From Agrobacterium tumefaciens (GTDB taxonomy: Bacteria > Pseudomonadota > Alphaproteobacteria > Rhizobiales > Rhizobiaceae): a stretch of DNA of 64,000 nucleotides. Below are positions 1-8,768 of this stretch, piece after piece (the first letter of the stretch is position 1; each line of letters begins with the position of its first letter). The stretch spans positions 62,001 to 126,000 of the forward strand of contig NZ_WJOK01000008.1 of assembly GCF_009649785.1 (NCBI RefSeq), read 5' to 3'. The notes under the pieces are model-generated. The model did not search any database. It saw nothing but the letters and a program-made list of their open reading frames with translations, and was not told the DNA's origin. A program made the translations under genes and the position numbers.

Positions 1-1640
1 GCATCCTTGAACGGCTGCGGTCCGACGCGGCGATAGGCTTCGAGGAAGGTTTCTTCCTTCGAAAGACGCAAGCCCAGATAGGTGTCGACGATGGTTTCCA
101 CCGCGTCGGTCACTTTTTCCGGCTCGAAACCGCGGCCAATGATCTCACCAATCGAGGTGTTTTCATCACCCGATCCGCCAAGCGTGATCTGGTAGAGTTC
201 CGCACCCTTCTTCTCAACACCCAGAAGACCGATATGGCCGACATGGTGGTGGCCGCAGGCATTGATGCAGCCGGAAATCTTGATCTTAAGCTCGCCGATT
301 TCCGCCTGACGTTCCGGCGCGCCAAAACGGGTAGAGATTTCCTGCGCCACCGGAATGGAGCGCGCATTGGCAAGCGCGCAATAGTCCAGCCCGGGACAGG
401 CAATGATATCGGTGATCAACCCGGCATTGGCAGTCGCCAGTCCGGCTCCTACAAGTGCGCGATAGACCGGCTCAAGATCGGCCAGTGCCACATGCGGCAG
501 GATGATGTTCTGCTCGTGGCTGATGCGGATTTCGTCAAACGCGTATTCGGCGGCGATATCGGCGACGAGTTCCATCTGCTCGTCGGTCGCATCGCCGGGA
601 ATGCCGCCAATCGGCTTCAGGGAAATCGTCACCATGCCGTAGTCCGGATGCTTATGCGGCTGGACGTTCTGCTCGACAAAACGGGCAAAACCCTCATCCG
701 CCCGCTTCCAGCGCGCCAGGCTCTCCCAGCCTTCAGGACGGTCCTTAAGTGCCGGCGGTGCGAAATAGGCGGTGATGGCCGCAATATCGGCATCCGGCAG
801 CTTCAATTCCGTGTTTTTCAGCTCCGCGAATTCAACCTCGACCTGGCGGGCCAGTTCTTCTGCGCCGGTTTCATGCACGAGGATCTTGATACGCGCCTTG
901 TACTTGTTGTCGCGGCGGCCGTGCAGGTTGTAAACGCGCATGACGGCCGTGGTATAGGACAGCAGGTCTTCTTCCGGCAGGAAGTCGCGGATCTTCTTGG
1001 CGATCATCGGCGTACGGCCCTGCCCGCCGCCGACATAGACGGCAAAACCGATCTCGCCCTTGTCGTTCTTTTTCAGATGCAGGCCGATATCGTGAACCTG
1101 AATCGCGGCGCGGTCGCGCTCGGCGCCCGTTACAGCGATCTTGAACTTGCGCGGCAGGAACGAGAACTCCGGATGCACGGAAGACCATTGACGCAGGATT
1201 TCCGCATAAGGACGCGGATCGGCGACCTCGTCTGCGGCGGCGCCCGCGAAATGGTCGGCGGTCACGTTGCGAATGCAGTTACCCGAGGTCTGCAGCGCAT
1301 GCATTTCCACGCTTGCCAGTTCGGAGAGGATATCGGGCGTGTCGGACAGGCGCGGCCAGTTGTACTGAATGTTCTGGCGGGTGGTGAAGTGGCCGTAACC
1401 CCGGTCATATTTGCGGGCGATATGGGCCAGCATCCGCATCTGCTGCGAATTCAGCGTGCCGTAGGGAATGGCGACGCGCAGCATATAGGCATGGAGCTGG
1501 AGATAGACACCGTTCATAAGGCGCAGCGGCTTGAACGCGTCCTCAGCAAGCTCGCCGGACAACCGGCGCTCGACCTGATCGCGAAACTGTGCCACGCGGC
1601 CTTCAACAAATGCGTGATCGAACTCGTCGTAACGGTACAT
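1..1640 (-). CDS. cysI: Sulfite reductase (siroheme, ferredoxin/hemoprotein type), C-terminus cut by the window edge
   Basis: Reduces sulfite to sulfide in assimilatory sulfate reduction, using siroheme coupled to a 4Fe-4S cluster. The 546 codons visible start with MYRYDEFDHAF. The cluster and siroheme ligands are all present: C415 and C421 in a C-x5-C motif (ACPGLDYC) and C458 and C462 in a C-x3-C motif (GCINACGHHH). The N-terminal half holds the usual TTRQNIQYNW and SGNCIRNV signatures. Only the last few residues should be missing, because family members are about 550-570 aa. It lies 8 bp after the DUF2849 gene and downstream of cysG, which makes its siroheme. A nitrite reductase of the same fold is the main alternative; the cysG-DUF2849 context favours sulfite reductase. 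Confidence 0.93.
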   Translation of the reverse strand, partial: MYRYDEFDHAFVEGRVAQFRDQVERRLSGELAEDAFKPLRLMNGVYLQLHAYMLRVAIPYGTLNSQQMRMLAHIARKYDRGYGHFTTRQNIQYNWPRLSDTPDILSELASVEMHALQTSGNCIRNVTADHFAGAAADEVADPRPYAEILRQWSSVHPEFSFLPRKFKIAVTGAERDRAAIQVHDIGLHLKKNDKGEIGFAVYVGGGQGRTPMIAKKIRDFLPEEDLLSYTTAVMRVYNLHGRRDNKYKARIKILVHETGAEELARQVEVEFAELKNTELKLPDADIAAITAYFAPPALKDRPEGWESLARWKRADEGFARFVEQNVQPHKHPDYGMVTISLKPIGGIPGDATDEQMELVADIAAEYAFDEIRISHEQNIILPHVALADLEPVYRALVGAGLATANAGLITDIIACPGLDYCALANARSIPVAQEISTRFGAPERQAEIGELKIKISGCINACGHHHVGHIGLLGVEKKGAELYQITLGGSGDENTSIGEIIGRGFEPEKVTDAVETIVDTYLGLRLSKEETFLEAYRRVGPQPFKD

Positions 1641-1648
1641 ATTCTTCC

Positions 1649-1963
1649 TCAGACTGCGATGAATGCTGCATCGGCCGGCTTGAAGCCGTTGGCATAGTGC
1701 ATAGTCGGGCCAGCGGCGCGAATGCGCTCACGAAGCCGCGTCGGCCAAAGCTTGCCATTCTCCTCCACCACGTCGATGACATTCACGTCAACGACCTTGT
1801 TGGCGGAAAAATCCCGCTTGCCGATTTCCTCGAACGAAGCGACGGCCTCCGCGTGGCGGGCGACGATTGCGTCCTGCAGGTTCTCCGTCCATTCGCCATT
1901 GGCATCGAGCCATACAGCGATCCCATCGCCCAGGCGGTTGGCGGTCAAAACCTTGTCAGCCAT
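1649..1963 (-). CDS. DUF2849 domain protein of the sulfite reductase operon
   Basis: A 104-aa protein beginning MADKVLTANRLGDG. It matches the small DUF2849 family typically found between cysG and cysI in alphaproteobacteria; its biochemical role is not known to me. A role in sulfite reductase function is inferred from position only. Start choice: AGGGAG lies 7 nt before the ATG at 1963 but only 1 nt before an in-frame ATG at 1969, so 1963 is preferred. The start codon lies inside the 3' end of cysG (8-bp overlap), suggesting translational coupling. No membrane segment or signal peptide is visible. Confidence 0.85.
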   Translation of the reverse strand: MADKVLTANRLGDGIAVWLDANGEWTENLQDAIVARHAEAVASFEEIGKRDFSANKVVDVNVIDVVEENGKLWPTRLRERIRAAGPTMHYANGFKPADAAFIAV

Positions 1964-3419
1964 TTGCATACTCCCTTTTAAGGTTCGCTGGCCGCGCAAC
2001 AAGCGCGAGCGCCTCGGACCTGTCAAAATTGGCGCCCGCCACCGCATCGCCGATGATGACCATGACCGGACCGGTCAGTTCGTCGCGATGTTCGAGGTCG
2101 GGCAGATCGTTCAAAGTGCCATGCAGCAGGCGGCGATCCGCGCGGCTGGCATTTTCGATAACGGCTACGGTCGTTTCCACGCCGAGACCTGCCTCTATCA
2201 GCCTCGTCGCGACCGACGCGGCAACGCTGCGGCCCATATAGACAGCAATGGTAGCGCCGGAGACGGCAAGCCGCGCCCAATCCGGCAGGACATCGCCGGT
2301 CAGATCGTGGCCGGTGGTGAAAATCAGCGACGAAGCGACACCGCGCAGCGTCAAGGGCAATTCGAAATCCGCAGCAGCGGCGAAGGCGGAGGTAATGCCC
2401 GGAACGATCTCGTAACCTATACCGGCATCGCGCAGCGCCGCCATCTCCTCTCCCGCCCGGCCATAGACCAGCGGATCACCGGATTTGAGGCGCACGACGC
2501 GCTTGCCGTCTTTACCAAGACGCACCAGCAGGCGGTTGATCTCATCCTGCGACTTGCTGTGGCAGCCCTTGCGTTTGCCGACGGACAGCCGCTCGGCGTC
2601 GCGGCGCCCCATGTCAACGATTGCCTGCGGCACTAGCGCATCGTAGACGATCACATCCGCTTCCATCAGCACGCGCTGCGCGCGCAGCGTCAGCAAATCT
2701 TCGGCACCGGGACCAGCGCCCACAAGCCAGACGCGGCCTTCGCTGCGCTCGGGCGATTGCAGCAAACGGTCAGCGGCATGGCGGGCGGATGATGTATCGC
2801 CGAGAGCGACGGCATCTGCGACAGCACCGGAAAAGAACCGGCGCCAGAAATTGCGCCGCAACGCGCCCTTGGGAACATTCTGCTCGGCGGCGTCACGATA
2901 TTGCACGGCGAGGCGCGCAAGCTTGCCCAGCGACGGAGACAGCATCTGGTCGATGCGTGCACGGATCATCTGGGCAAGAACCGGGCCTGCGCCTTCGGTG
3001 CCAATGGCGATGGCGACGGGTGCGCGGGCGACGAGTGCCGGCGTGAAGAAATCGCAGAACTCCGGCTGATCCACCGCATTGGCAGGGATTTTCTTGGCGC
3101 GCGCAGCCAAAACGATCTCACGGTCCAGTGCCTCGTCTCCAGTGGCGGCAAAAACCAGCGTTGCGCCTTCAATCAACTGGCTTGCGAAACCCATGGCCCG
3201 ATGATCGATGCCGTTTTCGCTGATATAGCGCGCAAAATCCGCTTCCGGCTGGTCGGCATAAGCAATGATATGTGCATTGGTATTGGCAAGCAGCCTTACC
3301 TTCGCAAAGGCCTCGTCACCATTGCCGAAAACAGCGACCCGCCGTCCCTCAACCCGGAAGAACGCGGGGAAGGTCGAAAGGCGATCGCCAGAAGCGGAAA
3401 AATCGTGTTCCTTGTGCAT
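1956..3419 (-). CDS. cysG: Siroheme synthase (CysG-type multifunctional protein)
   Basis: Makes siroheme from uroporphyrinogen III: methylation by the C-terminal SUMT domain, then dehydrogenation and iron insertion by the N-terminal domain. With this start the protein is 487 aa. The N-terminal domain covers about residues 15-215; the methyltransferase starts at about residue 230 (VWLVGAGPGAEDLL) and includes GDPLVYGRAGEE and VPGITSAFAAAA. The nucleotide-binding loop of the N-terminal domain reads GNGDEAFAKVRLL (from about residue 32), less glycine-rich than the usual GGG-x-VA form. The open frame continues to 3545. I chose the ATG at 3419 because the domain begins soon after it; an ATG at 3437 is possible and neither has a strong ribosome site. 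It heads the cysG-DUF2849-cysI unit. Confidence 0.92.
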   Translation of the reverse strand: MHKEHDFSASGDRLSTFPAFFRVEGRRVAVFGNGDEAFAKVRLLANTNAHIIAYADQPEADFARYISENGIDHRAMGFASQLIEGATLVFAATGDEALDREIVLAARAKKIPANAVDQPEFCDFFTPALVARAPVAIAIGTEGAGPVLAQMIRARIDQMLSPSLGKLARLAVQYRDAAEQNVPKGALRRNFWRRFFSGAVADAVALGDTSSARHAADRLLQSPERSEGRVWLVGAGPGAEDLLTLRAQRVLMEADVIVYDALVPQAIVDMGRRDAERLSVGKRKGCHSKSQDEINRLLVRLGKDGKRVVRLKSGDPLVYGRAGEEMAALRDAGIGYEIVPGITSAFAAAADFELPLTLRGVASSLIFTTGHDLTGDVLPDWARLAVSGATIAVYMGRSVAASVATRLIEAGLGVETTVAVIENASRADRRLLHGTLNDLPDLEHRDELTGPVMVIIGDAVAGANFDRSEALALVARPANLKREYANG

Positions 3420-3681
3420 CGGGCATTTATCCCGCATTGCGGCGCAAGATTGAAGAAACAGAAATTCAAGCCTTTCCGACACCTGGATTTTTATTTCTCG
3501 AACACCCCTGTTTTTGAGGAAAACTAACCGGCGCACCTTTATCAACCCTGTCGAACGCCTCTAAATCCCATGAGAATCCCTTGACAAACCAGGCCCTCGC
3601 GCCGAACAAGAAGGGACTATTTTCGTCGATATCTCCATGCAAAAACCGCTTCGCCCTGAGGCGGTACGAAGGATCAGACCC

Positions 3682-4269
3682 TTGACCAGCTCGACAATTG
3701 CCGCCCGTCTTCTCGATGTTATCGAACAAGATATCCTGCCCCTGACGGCGCGCGGCGTCAGCCTCGGCAACAAGGTTTTCGGTGCGGCGATCCTGCGTAA
3801 ATCCGATCTGTCGCTGGTGATCGCAGAGACGAATAACGAGTTGGAAAACCCGCTCTGGCATGGTGAAGTGCACGCGCTGAAGCGGTTTTACGAGCTGGGT
3901 GAGAAGCCGAACACCAAGGAATTGATTTTCCTTTCCACCCATGAACCCTGCACCATGTGCATGTCCGCCATCACCTGGGCCGGCTTCGACAATTTCTACT
4001 CCTTTTTCAGCCACGAGGATTCGCGCGACGCTTTCGCCATTCCGCACGACCTGAAAATCCTCAAGGAAGTTTTCGGGCTGGAGCCGGGCGGGTACCGCCG
4101 CAGCAACGCCTTCTGGAACTCTTTCTTCATTGCCGATCTGGTGGAGAGCGAAGACGATCCGCTGAAGACCGAGCTGAAGGCGCAGACGGCCCGCATCAAG
4201 GCTGCCTATGACGAGCTTTCCACCAGCTATCAGTCATCGAAGAGCGGCAACGATATTCCGCTGAACTAG
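3682..4269 (+). CDS. Nucleoside/cytidine deaminase-like zinc enzyme
   Basis: A 195-aa member of the cytidine deaminase-like superfamily. Numbered from the TTG start, the zinc and catalytic motif reads H60-G-E62 and the zinc cysteines are in P89-C90-T-M-C93. The substrate cannot be told from the sequence. Start choice: the TTG at 3682 has GAAGGA 7-8 nt upstream, whereas the in-frame ATG at 3637 has no ribosome site, so the TTG is preferred; the longer form would add 15 residues. It is divergent from cysG and 64 bp upstream of mazG. The catalytic motif has Gly where many relatives have Ala (HAE), a tolerated variant in this fold. Confidence 0.8.
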   Translation: MTSSTIAARLLDVIEQDILPLTARGVSLGNKVFGAAILRKSDLSLVIAETNNELENPLWHGEVHALKRFYELGEKPNTKELIFLSTHEPCTMCMSAITWAGFDNFYSFFSHEDSRDAFAIPHDLKILKEVFGLEPGGYRRSNAFWNSFFIADLVESEDDPLKTELKAQTARIKAAYDELSTSYQSSKSGNDIPLN

Positions 4270-4315
4270 AGCATTTCTAGACGGTTTTCCGCCTGGATAT
4301 GTATGAAAATAAAGA
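4270..4315 (+). repeat. Partial intergenic repeat, degenerate
   Basis: The sequence just after the deaminase stop (GAGCATTTCTAGACGGTTTT and following) resembles one end of a dispersed rhizobial intergenic element, with related short stretches near 22,515-22,572 in the opposite orientation. The resemblance is by eye and the middle of the element looks deleted. Confidence 0.35.
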
Positions 4316-4333
4316 ACGAAGGTTTGAAAGACT

Positions 4334-5179
4334 ATGGAAGCCTCGAAGGATATTTCCCGCCTGATCGAGATCATGGAAGCCCTGCGCCAGCCGGAAACCG
4401 GCTGCCCCTGGGATGTCGTCCAGACCTTCGAGACGATCAAGCCTTACACCATCGAAGAGGCTTATGAGGTTGCCGACGCCATCGAGCGCAAGGATATGGA
4501 CGATCTTTGCGAAGAACTGGGCGACCTCTTGCTGCAGGTGGTTTTCCATGCCCGCATCGCCGAGGAACGGGGCGAATTCGCCTTTGGCGACGTGGTTGAG
4601 GCCGTGACGTCCAAAATGATCCGCCGCCATCCGCACGTCTTTGCCGTTTCCGCCGCCAATACGCCTGACAGCGTCAAGCTGCAATGGGACCAGATTAAAG
4701 CCGAGGAAAAGCGCGAGCGCGCGGAACGGCGCGCCCGCCGCGGTATCACCGAGGATTTCAAGGCCGGCTTTTTAGGCGGTGTGCAGCGTAGCCAGCCGGC
4801 TCTGACCGAGGCTCTCAAGTTGCAGGAACAGGCTGCGCGCGTCGGTTTCGATTGGTCGGATCCAGCCCCCATTCTCGACAAGATCGAGGAGGAAATCGCC
4901 GAACTGCGTGAAGCGCTGGCGGAGGGAAAGCCGGAGAAGGTCTCTGATGAACTTGGCGATCTCATCTTCGCGCTGGTCAATATCGGCCGCCATGTCAAAG
5001 CCGATCCGGAAGACGCGCTGCGCGGCACCAATACGAAATTCCGCAGACGTTTCAATCACATCGAGACGTCGCTCACCGAAAATGGCGAAACGCTTCAGGA
5101 AGCGAGCCTTGAGAGAATGGAAGACCTGTGGCAGGCGGCAAAACGCATAGAACGCTCGCTGGATATGATTTCGTCCTGA
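4334..5179 (+). CDS. mazG: Nucleoside triphosphate pyrophosphohydrolase MazG
   Basis: Hydrolyses NTPs and dNTPs to the monophosphate and pyrophosphate, a house-cleaning activity. The 281-aa protein carries two MazG-type helical domains. The first contains TGCPWDVVQTF and the metal-binding acidic set E41, E42, E45 and E60, E61, D64. The second repeats the pattern in KIEEEIAELREAL followed by VSDELGDLIFALVN. The length fits the two-domain E. coli type (about 263 aa) with a small insertion. It is followed by a 200-bp non-coding stretch holding a mosaic palindromic repeat, then hflX in the opposite direction. Confidence 0.95.
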   Translation: MEASKDISRLIEIMEALRQPETGCPWDVVQTFETIKPYTIEEAYEVADAIERKDMDDLCEELGDLLLQVVFHARIAEERGEFAFGDVVEAVTSKMIRRHPHVFAVSAANTPDSVKLQWDQIKAEEKRERAERRARRGITEDFKAGFLGGVQRSQPALTEALKLQEQAARVGFDWSDPAPILDKIEEEIAELREALAEGKPEKVSDELGDLIFALVNIGRHVKADPEDALRGTNTKFRRRFNHIETSLTENGETLQEASLERMEDLWQAAKRIERSLDMISS

Positions 5180-5254
5180 TCACCCGGATATGCTGAAAAA
5201 CTCAGAGCGCCCGGTGCTTTCGACAGTGGTGACGAAAACCTAGAACCTCTCCTG

Positions 5255-5341
5255 CGTCACGCTCGGGCCTGCCCCGAGCATATGCGACGTCCTGATTGTA
5301 TCTTGTGTGTCTAGATCCTTGGGACAAGCCCAAGGATGACG
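5255..5341. repeat. Mosaic palindromic intergenic element (RIME-like)
   Basis: Two inverted repeats sit within a segment bounded by CGTCAC and TGACG: GCTCGGG/CCCGAGC (5261-5279) and TCCTTGGG/CCCAAGGA with loop ACAAG (5316-5336). The second arm closely matches the palindrome at 21,446-21,476, and the layout matches the element at 56,478-56,588. It lies between the convergent ends of mazG and hflX, where it may also act as a two-way terminator. The family name is by recall of rhizobial intergenic mosaic elements; the palindromes are seen directly. Confidence 0.7.
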
Positions 5342-5381
5342 TTGAGTATAAGGGAACATACCGCAATCGTTCTCGGAGCGC

Positions 5382-6821
5382 TTACTGCTCCCAGTCTTCC
5401 CGCTCGCGGATGGTTGCCTTTCCAAGCTTCCGTTCCAGCTCGGTGGCCTGCGCTTCCGACAGGCGTACATCAAGGGAAACCGAACCGTCCTCATTGTCTT
5501 CGCGGCTATCCACGATGGAGTTGCTATAGACCCATGAGATCAGCGGCAATTGCTCGACGGAGAGGACTACAGTCGTTTCCGTCAGGACACCTGACAGACG
5601 GCCGGAAATCTCGTCCATCAGGGCATCGACGCCCTCGCCCGTGACCGCCGAAACGGCACGAATATCGGAGCGGCCCTCGGCACGTTCAATGATGGCGTCA
5701 TGCGCTTCGGGTTCGAGACGATCGACCTTGTTCCAGACCTCGATGATGCGCTTTTCGGCTTCCTTTTCGTCGATGCCGAGATCGCCAAGAATGCGCAGCA
5801 CATCGGCCGACTGGGCGGCATTATCCGGATCGGACATGTCGCGCACGTGCAAAATAAGATCGGCTTCCAGCACCTCTTCCAGCGTTGCGCGGAAAGCGGC
5901 GACGAGATGTGTCGGCAGATCGGAGATGAAACCGACGGTATCGGACAGGATAACCGTGCGGCCATGCGGCAGCTTCATGCGGCGCAAGGTTGGATCGAGC
6001 GTTGCGAACAGCATGTCTTCCGCCAGAACGCCAGCGCCGGTAATACGATTGAACAGGGTGGACTTGCCGGCATTGGTATAACCGACCAGCGCCACGATCG
6101 GATGCGGCACCTTTCGGCGCTTGGCGCGGTGAAGCTGGCGGGTGCGCACGACCTGCTCCAGCTCGCGCTCGAGCTTGACGATGCGATCCTGCAGCAGCCG
6201 ACGGTCGGCCTCGATCTGCGTTTCACCCGGACCGCCCATGAAGCCCGCGCCACCGCGCTGGCGTTCAAGGTGGGTCCAGCTTCTGACGAGGCGGCCCTTC
6301 TGATAGTTCAGATGCGCAAGATCGACCTGCAACGTGCCTTCCTTGGTGGAGGCACGGCGGCCGAAGATTTCGAGGATCAGGCCCGTCCTGTCGATGACCT
6401 TGGCATTCCACTGCTTTTCAAGATTGCGCTGCTGCACCGGGGTCAAAGGATGATCGACGATCACCAGACCGGAATTGGTTTCATCCAGAAGATGGCCGAT
6501 TTCCTCGATCTTGCCGGTTCCAAACAAAGTCGCCGGACGCGGCTGGTTGACCGGCACGACAAGACCTTGCGTCACCTCAAGATCAATGGCGAGCGCCAGC
6601 CCCTTTGCTTCCTCAAGCTTGGCCTCAACAGACCGTACAGGAGAAACCGGACCCGCCACCGCATCACGGCTTTCGCGCTGCTGCTTGAGGACAGGCACGA
6701 TGACCACCGCACGCATGTCGTCGCGGTGCTTTTCCTGTTCGGGGATCATCGATTCGTTCGAGGTGTCGCGCGTCGTAATGGGTTCAGCCTTATCAAGAAA
6801 TGAATTTGCAGCCGACCGCAT
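5382..6821 (-). CDS. hflX: Ribosome-associated GTPase HflX
   Basis: A 479-aa GTPase that binds the large ribosomal subunit and helps to split or rescue stalled ribosomes. The N-terminal HflX domain (about residues 65-240) includes the conserved RQRGGAGFMGGPGETQIE segment. The G domain has the P-loop G247-YTNAGKS-T255, DTVGF (G3) and NKVD (G4). The start at 6821 lacks a clear ribosome site; an in-frame ATG at 6749 would remove 24 residues that are not conserved in the family. It lies 93 bp after hfq, the usual order, with a strong hairpin between them. Confidence 0.95.
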   Translation of the reverse strand: MRSAANSFLDKAEPITTRDTSNESMIPEQEKHRDDMRAVVIVPVLKQQRESRDAVAGPVSPVRSVEAKLEEAKGLALAIDLEVTQGLVVPVNQPRPATLFGTGKIEEIGHLLDETNSGLVIVDHPLTPVQQRNLEKQWNAKVIDRTGLILEIFGRRASTKEGTLQVDLAHLNYQKGRLVRSWTHLERQRGGAGFMGGPGETQIEADRRLLQDRIVKLERELEQVVRTRQLHRAKRRKVPHPIVALVGYTNAGKSTLFNRITGAGVLAEDMLFATLDPTLRRMKLPHGRTVILSDTVGFISDLPTHLVAAFRATLEEVLEADLILHVRDMSDPDNAAQSADVLRILGDLGIDEKEAEKRIIEVWNKVDRLEPEAHDAIIERAEGRSDIRAVSAVTGEGVDALMDEISGRLSGVLTETTVVLSVEQLPLISWVYSNSIVDSREDNEDGSVSLDVRLSEAQATELERKLGKATIREREDWEQ

Positions 6822-6852
6822 CCGTGCGGACGACTATGCGGATTAACCTGAT

Positions 6853-6876
6853 TGAACCGGAAATGTTCCCGGTTCA
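6853..6876 (-). terminator. Hairpin between hfq and hflX
   Basis: A perfect 8-bp stem TGAACCGG/CCGGTTCA with an 8-nt loop, extendable by CTGA/TCAG beyond one unpaired base. It lies 38 bp after the hfq stop. There is no clear T-run, so it may attenuate rather than fully terminate readthrough into hflX. Confidence 0.5.
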
Positions 6877-6914
6877 GGTCAGCTTATATCGAAGATACCG
6901 TTGAGGGAGCCTGA

Positions 6915-7157
6915 TCAGGCTGCGCCTTCTTCGCTCTCGAACATCTGCATCGGCTGGCCGGGCATGATGGTGGAGATCGCATGCTTGTAAACAAGCTGCG
7001 AGTGACCGTCACGGCGCAGAAGCACGCAGAAATTATCGAAGGAAGTGACAACGCCCGTCAGCTTGACGCCGTTGATCAGGAAAATCGTGAGCGAAATCTT
7101 TTGCTTACGAACGGTATTGAGGAAAAGATCCTGAAGGTTTTGAGAACGTTCCGCCAT
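6915..7157 (-). CDS. hfq: RNA chaperone Hfq
   Basis: Hexameric Sm-like protein that pairs small RNAs with mRNAs. The 80-aa product shows Sm1 ([18 protein letters not shown], residues 26-43) and Sm2 with the Y57-K58-H59 motif that contacts poly-U at the proximal face. The short acidic C-terminal tail (FESEEGAA) is typical of rhizobial Hfq, shorter than in E. coli. It lies upstream of hflX and downstream of trkA on the same strand. Confidence 0.97.
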   Translation of the reverse strand: MAERSQNLQDLFLNTVRKQKISLTIFLINGVKLTGVVTSFDNFCVLLRRDGHSQLVYKHAISTIMPGQPMQMFESEEGAA

Positions 7158-7341
7158 GGCGCCGCTTCTTTCTTTTTTGCCGGCAGGGATACCGGAAAAT
7201 AATCAATCAATAATAAGCCGGCCGAGTCTAGTCCCCCGCTTGGCCGACCTGCAACTCTGGTATCAAATCGTGTCCTGTTCCGCAACGGCGAAAACAGCCG
7301 AATGAGTACGAGTATTGACCTGCTTTTTCGATTCGAAACAG

Positions 7342-8718
7342 TCAGAAATATTGTATCGAAACCCGGAAAAGCTGTTCCACGTCGCGCACCGCATCGGCAG
7401 ATGCAAACAGCACGACGCGGTCCTTCGCCTTGATCTTCGTGCTGCCGTCCGGGCGGATCACCACACCGTCGCGATAGATCGCGCCGATGCGCACGCCATC
7501 AGGCATATCGATGTCACGGAAGGACTGGCCGACCAGCGGCGAAGTCTCCAGCGCCTCTGCCTCGATTACCTCCGCCGAGCCGCGCTGAACGGCATAAACC
7601 GACCGGATACGGCCCTTGCGCACATGCTGGAGAACGCGCGAAATGGTAACGGCCCGGGGATTAATATAGGCGTCGAGACCGAGTGAATCCGCAACCTCGT
7701 GAAAGGACGAGCTGTTCAACAATGCAAGGTTGGATTTGCAGCCGAGCTGCTTGGCCATCACCGCCGCCAGTATATTGGTCTGATCGCTGTTGGTCAGCGT
7801 CACGATCAGATCCGCATCCTGAATATCGGCCTGCAGCAAAATCTTCTGGTCCAGCGCCGAACCATGCATGACAATGGTGTTGCTGAGCTGTTCCGATGCG
7901 GCAATAGCCCTGTCGCGATCCGCCTCGATGATCTTTACCCGCGTCTTAGGCTGCAACTCCTCGATCTTCTGCGCGACGAAGTGGCCAATATTGCCGGCGC
8001 CCGCAATGACGATGCGCTGCGCCTCCTGCTCCTCATGGCCGAAGAGGCCAAGGGTGCGGCGTGCGTGCTGGCGCTGACAGATGACATAAGCGAGGTCGCC
8101 GACGCGCAGCTGCTCGGAGGAGTGCGCGACCTTGAGGATGCCGTTCCGGTAGACACCCACCACGGTTGCGATAAGGTCCGGAAAGAGGTTGGAAAGCTGC
8201 TGGAGCGGCGTATTGATGACCGGGCAGTCCTCCATGCACTCGATTGCCAGCATGAAGACCGTGTCGTCGGCGAAACGCACGACATCGGTGGCACCCGGAA
8301 AGGCGATGCGCCTGAGTACCATCTTGCCGACTTCGACTTCAGGCGAAATCGTCACGTCGATCGACATGTTTTCGCGGCTGAACAGATCGGCATATTCCGG
8401 TTTCAGATAGCTTTGGTCGCGGATGCGGGCGATCTTGGTCGGAACGCTGAACAGCGCATGCGCAACCTCGCAGGCGACGATATTGATCTCGTCATGCAGG
8501 GTCACGGCGATGATCATGTCGGCCTGGTCCGCACCCGCCTTTGCCAGCATGTCGGGATGGGCGCCATGGCCGACATAACCGCGCACATCCAGCGTCTCTG
8601 TAATGGCGGTAATGAGGGTCGCGGAGGTATCGATGACCGATACCTCATTATCCTCGCGCGACAGTTGTTCGGCAATGCCGTAACCCACCTGCCCTGCGCC
8701 GCAAATGATGACTTTCAT
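7342..8718 (-). CDS. trkA: Trk potassium uptake regulatory protein TrkA
   Basis: Cytoplasmic NAD-binding subunit that gates the Trk potassium channel. The 458-aa protein consists of two RCK units. Each starts with a Rossmann motif: GAGQVGYGIAEQL near the N-terminus and GAGNIGHFVAQKI in the second half, each followed by a TrkA-C domain. Length matches E. coli TrkA (458 aa). It lies 50 bp after ntrX, a conserved place in Rhizobiales that links potassium and nitrogen regulators physically. No Trk membrane subunit is encoded in this window. Confidence 0.95.
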   Translation of the reverse strand: MKVIICGAGQVGYGIAEQLSREDNEVSVIDTSATLITAITETLDVRGYVGHGAHPDMLAKAGADQADMIIAVTLHDEINIVACEVAHALFSVPTKIARIRDQSYLKPEYADLFSRENMSIDVTISPEVEVGKMVLRRIAFPGATDVVRFADDTVFMLAIECMEDCPVINTPLQQLSNLFPDLIATVVGVYRNGILKVAHSSEQLRVGDLAYVICQRQHARRTLGLFGHEEQEAQRIVIAGAGNIGHFVAQKIEELQPKTRVKIIEADRDRAIAASEQLSNTIVMHGSALDQKILLQADIQDADLIVTLTNSDQTNILAAVMAKQLGCKSNLALLNSSSFHEVADSLGLDAYINPRAVTISRVLQHVRKGRIRSVYAVQRGSAEVIEAEALETSPLVGQSFRDIDMPDGVRIGAIYRDGVVIRPDGSTKIKAKDRVVLFASADAVRDVEQLFRVSIQYF

Positions 8719-8768
8719 GCTGTCTCTCTGACGGAATAATCGATTACGACGACTTGGGCCTTCGTCTC

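Noticed and set aside
234..1697. A 487-codon plus-strand frame opposite cysI
   Set aside because: Shadow frame; the minus strand encodes cysI with all four cluster cysteines.
3420..3545. Extended N-terminus of cysG
   Set aside because: The extra residues include runs unlike the family, and the domain begins right after the start at 3419.
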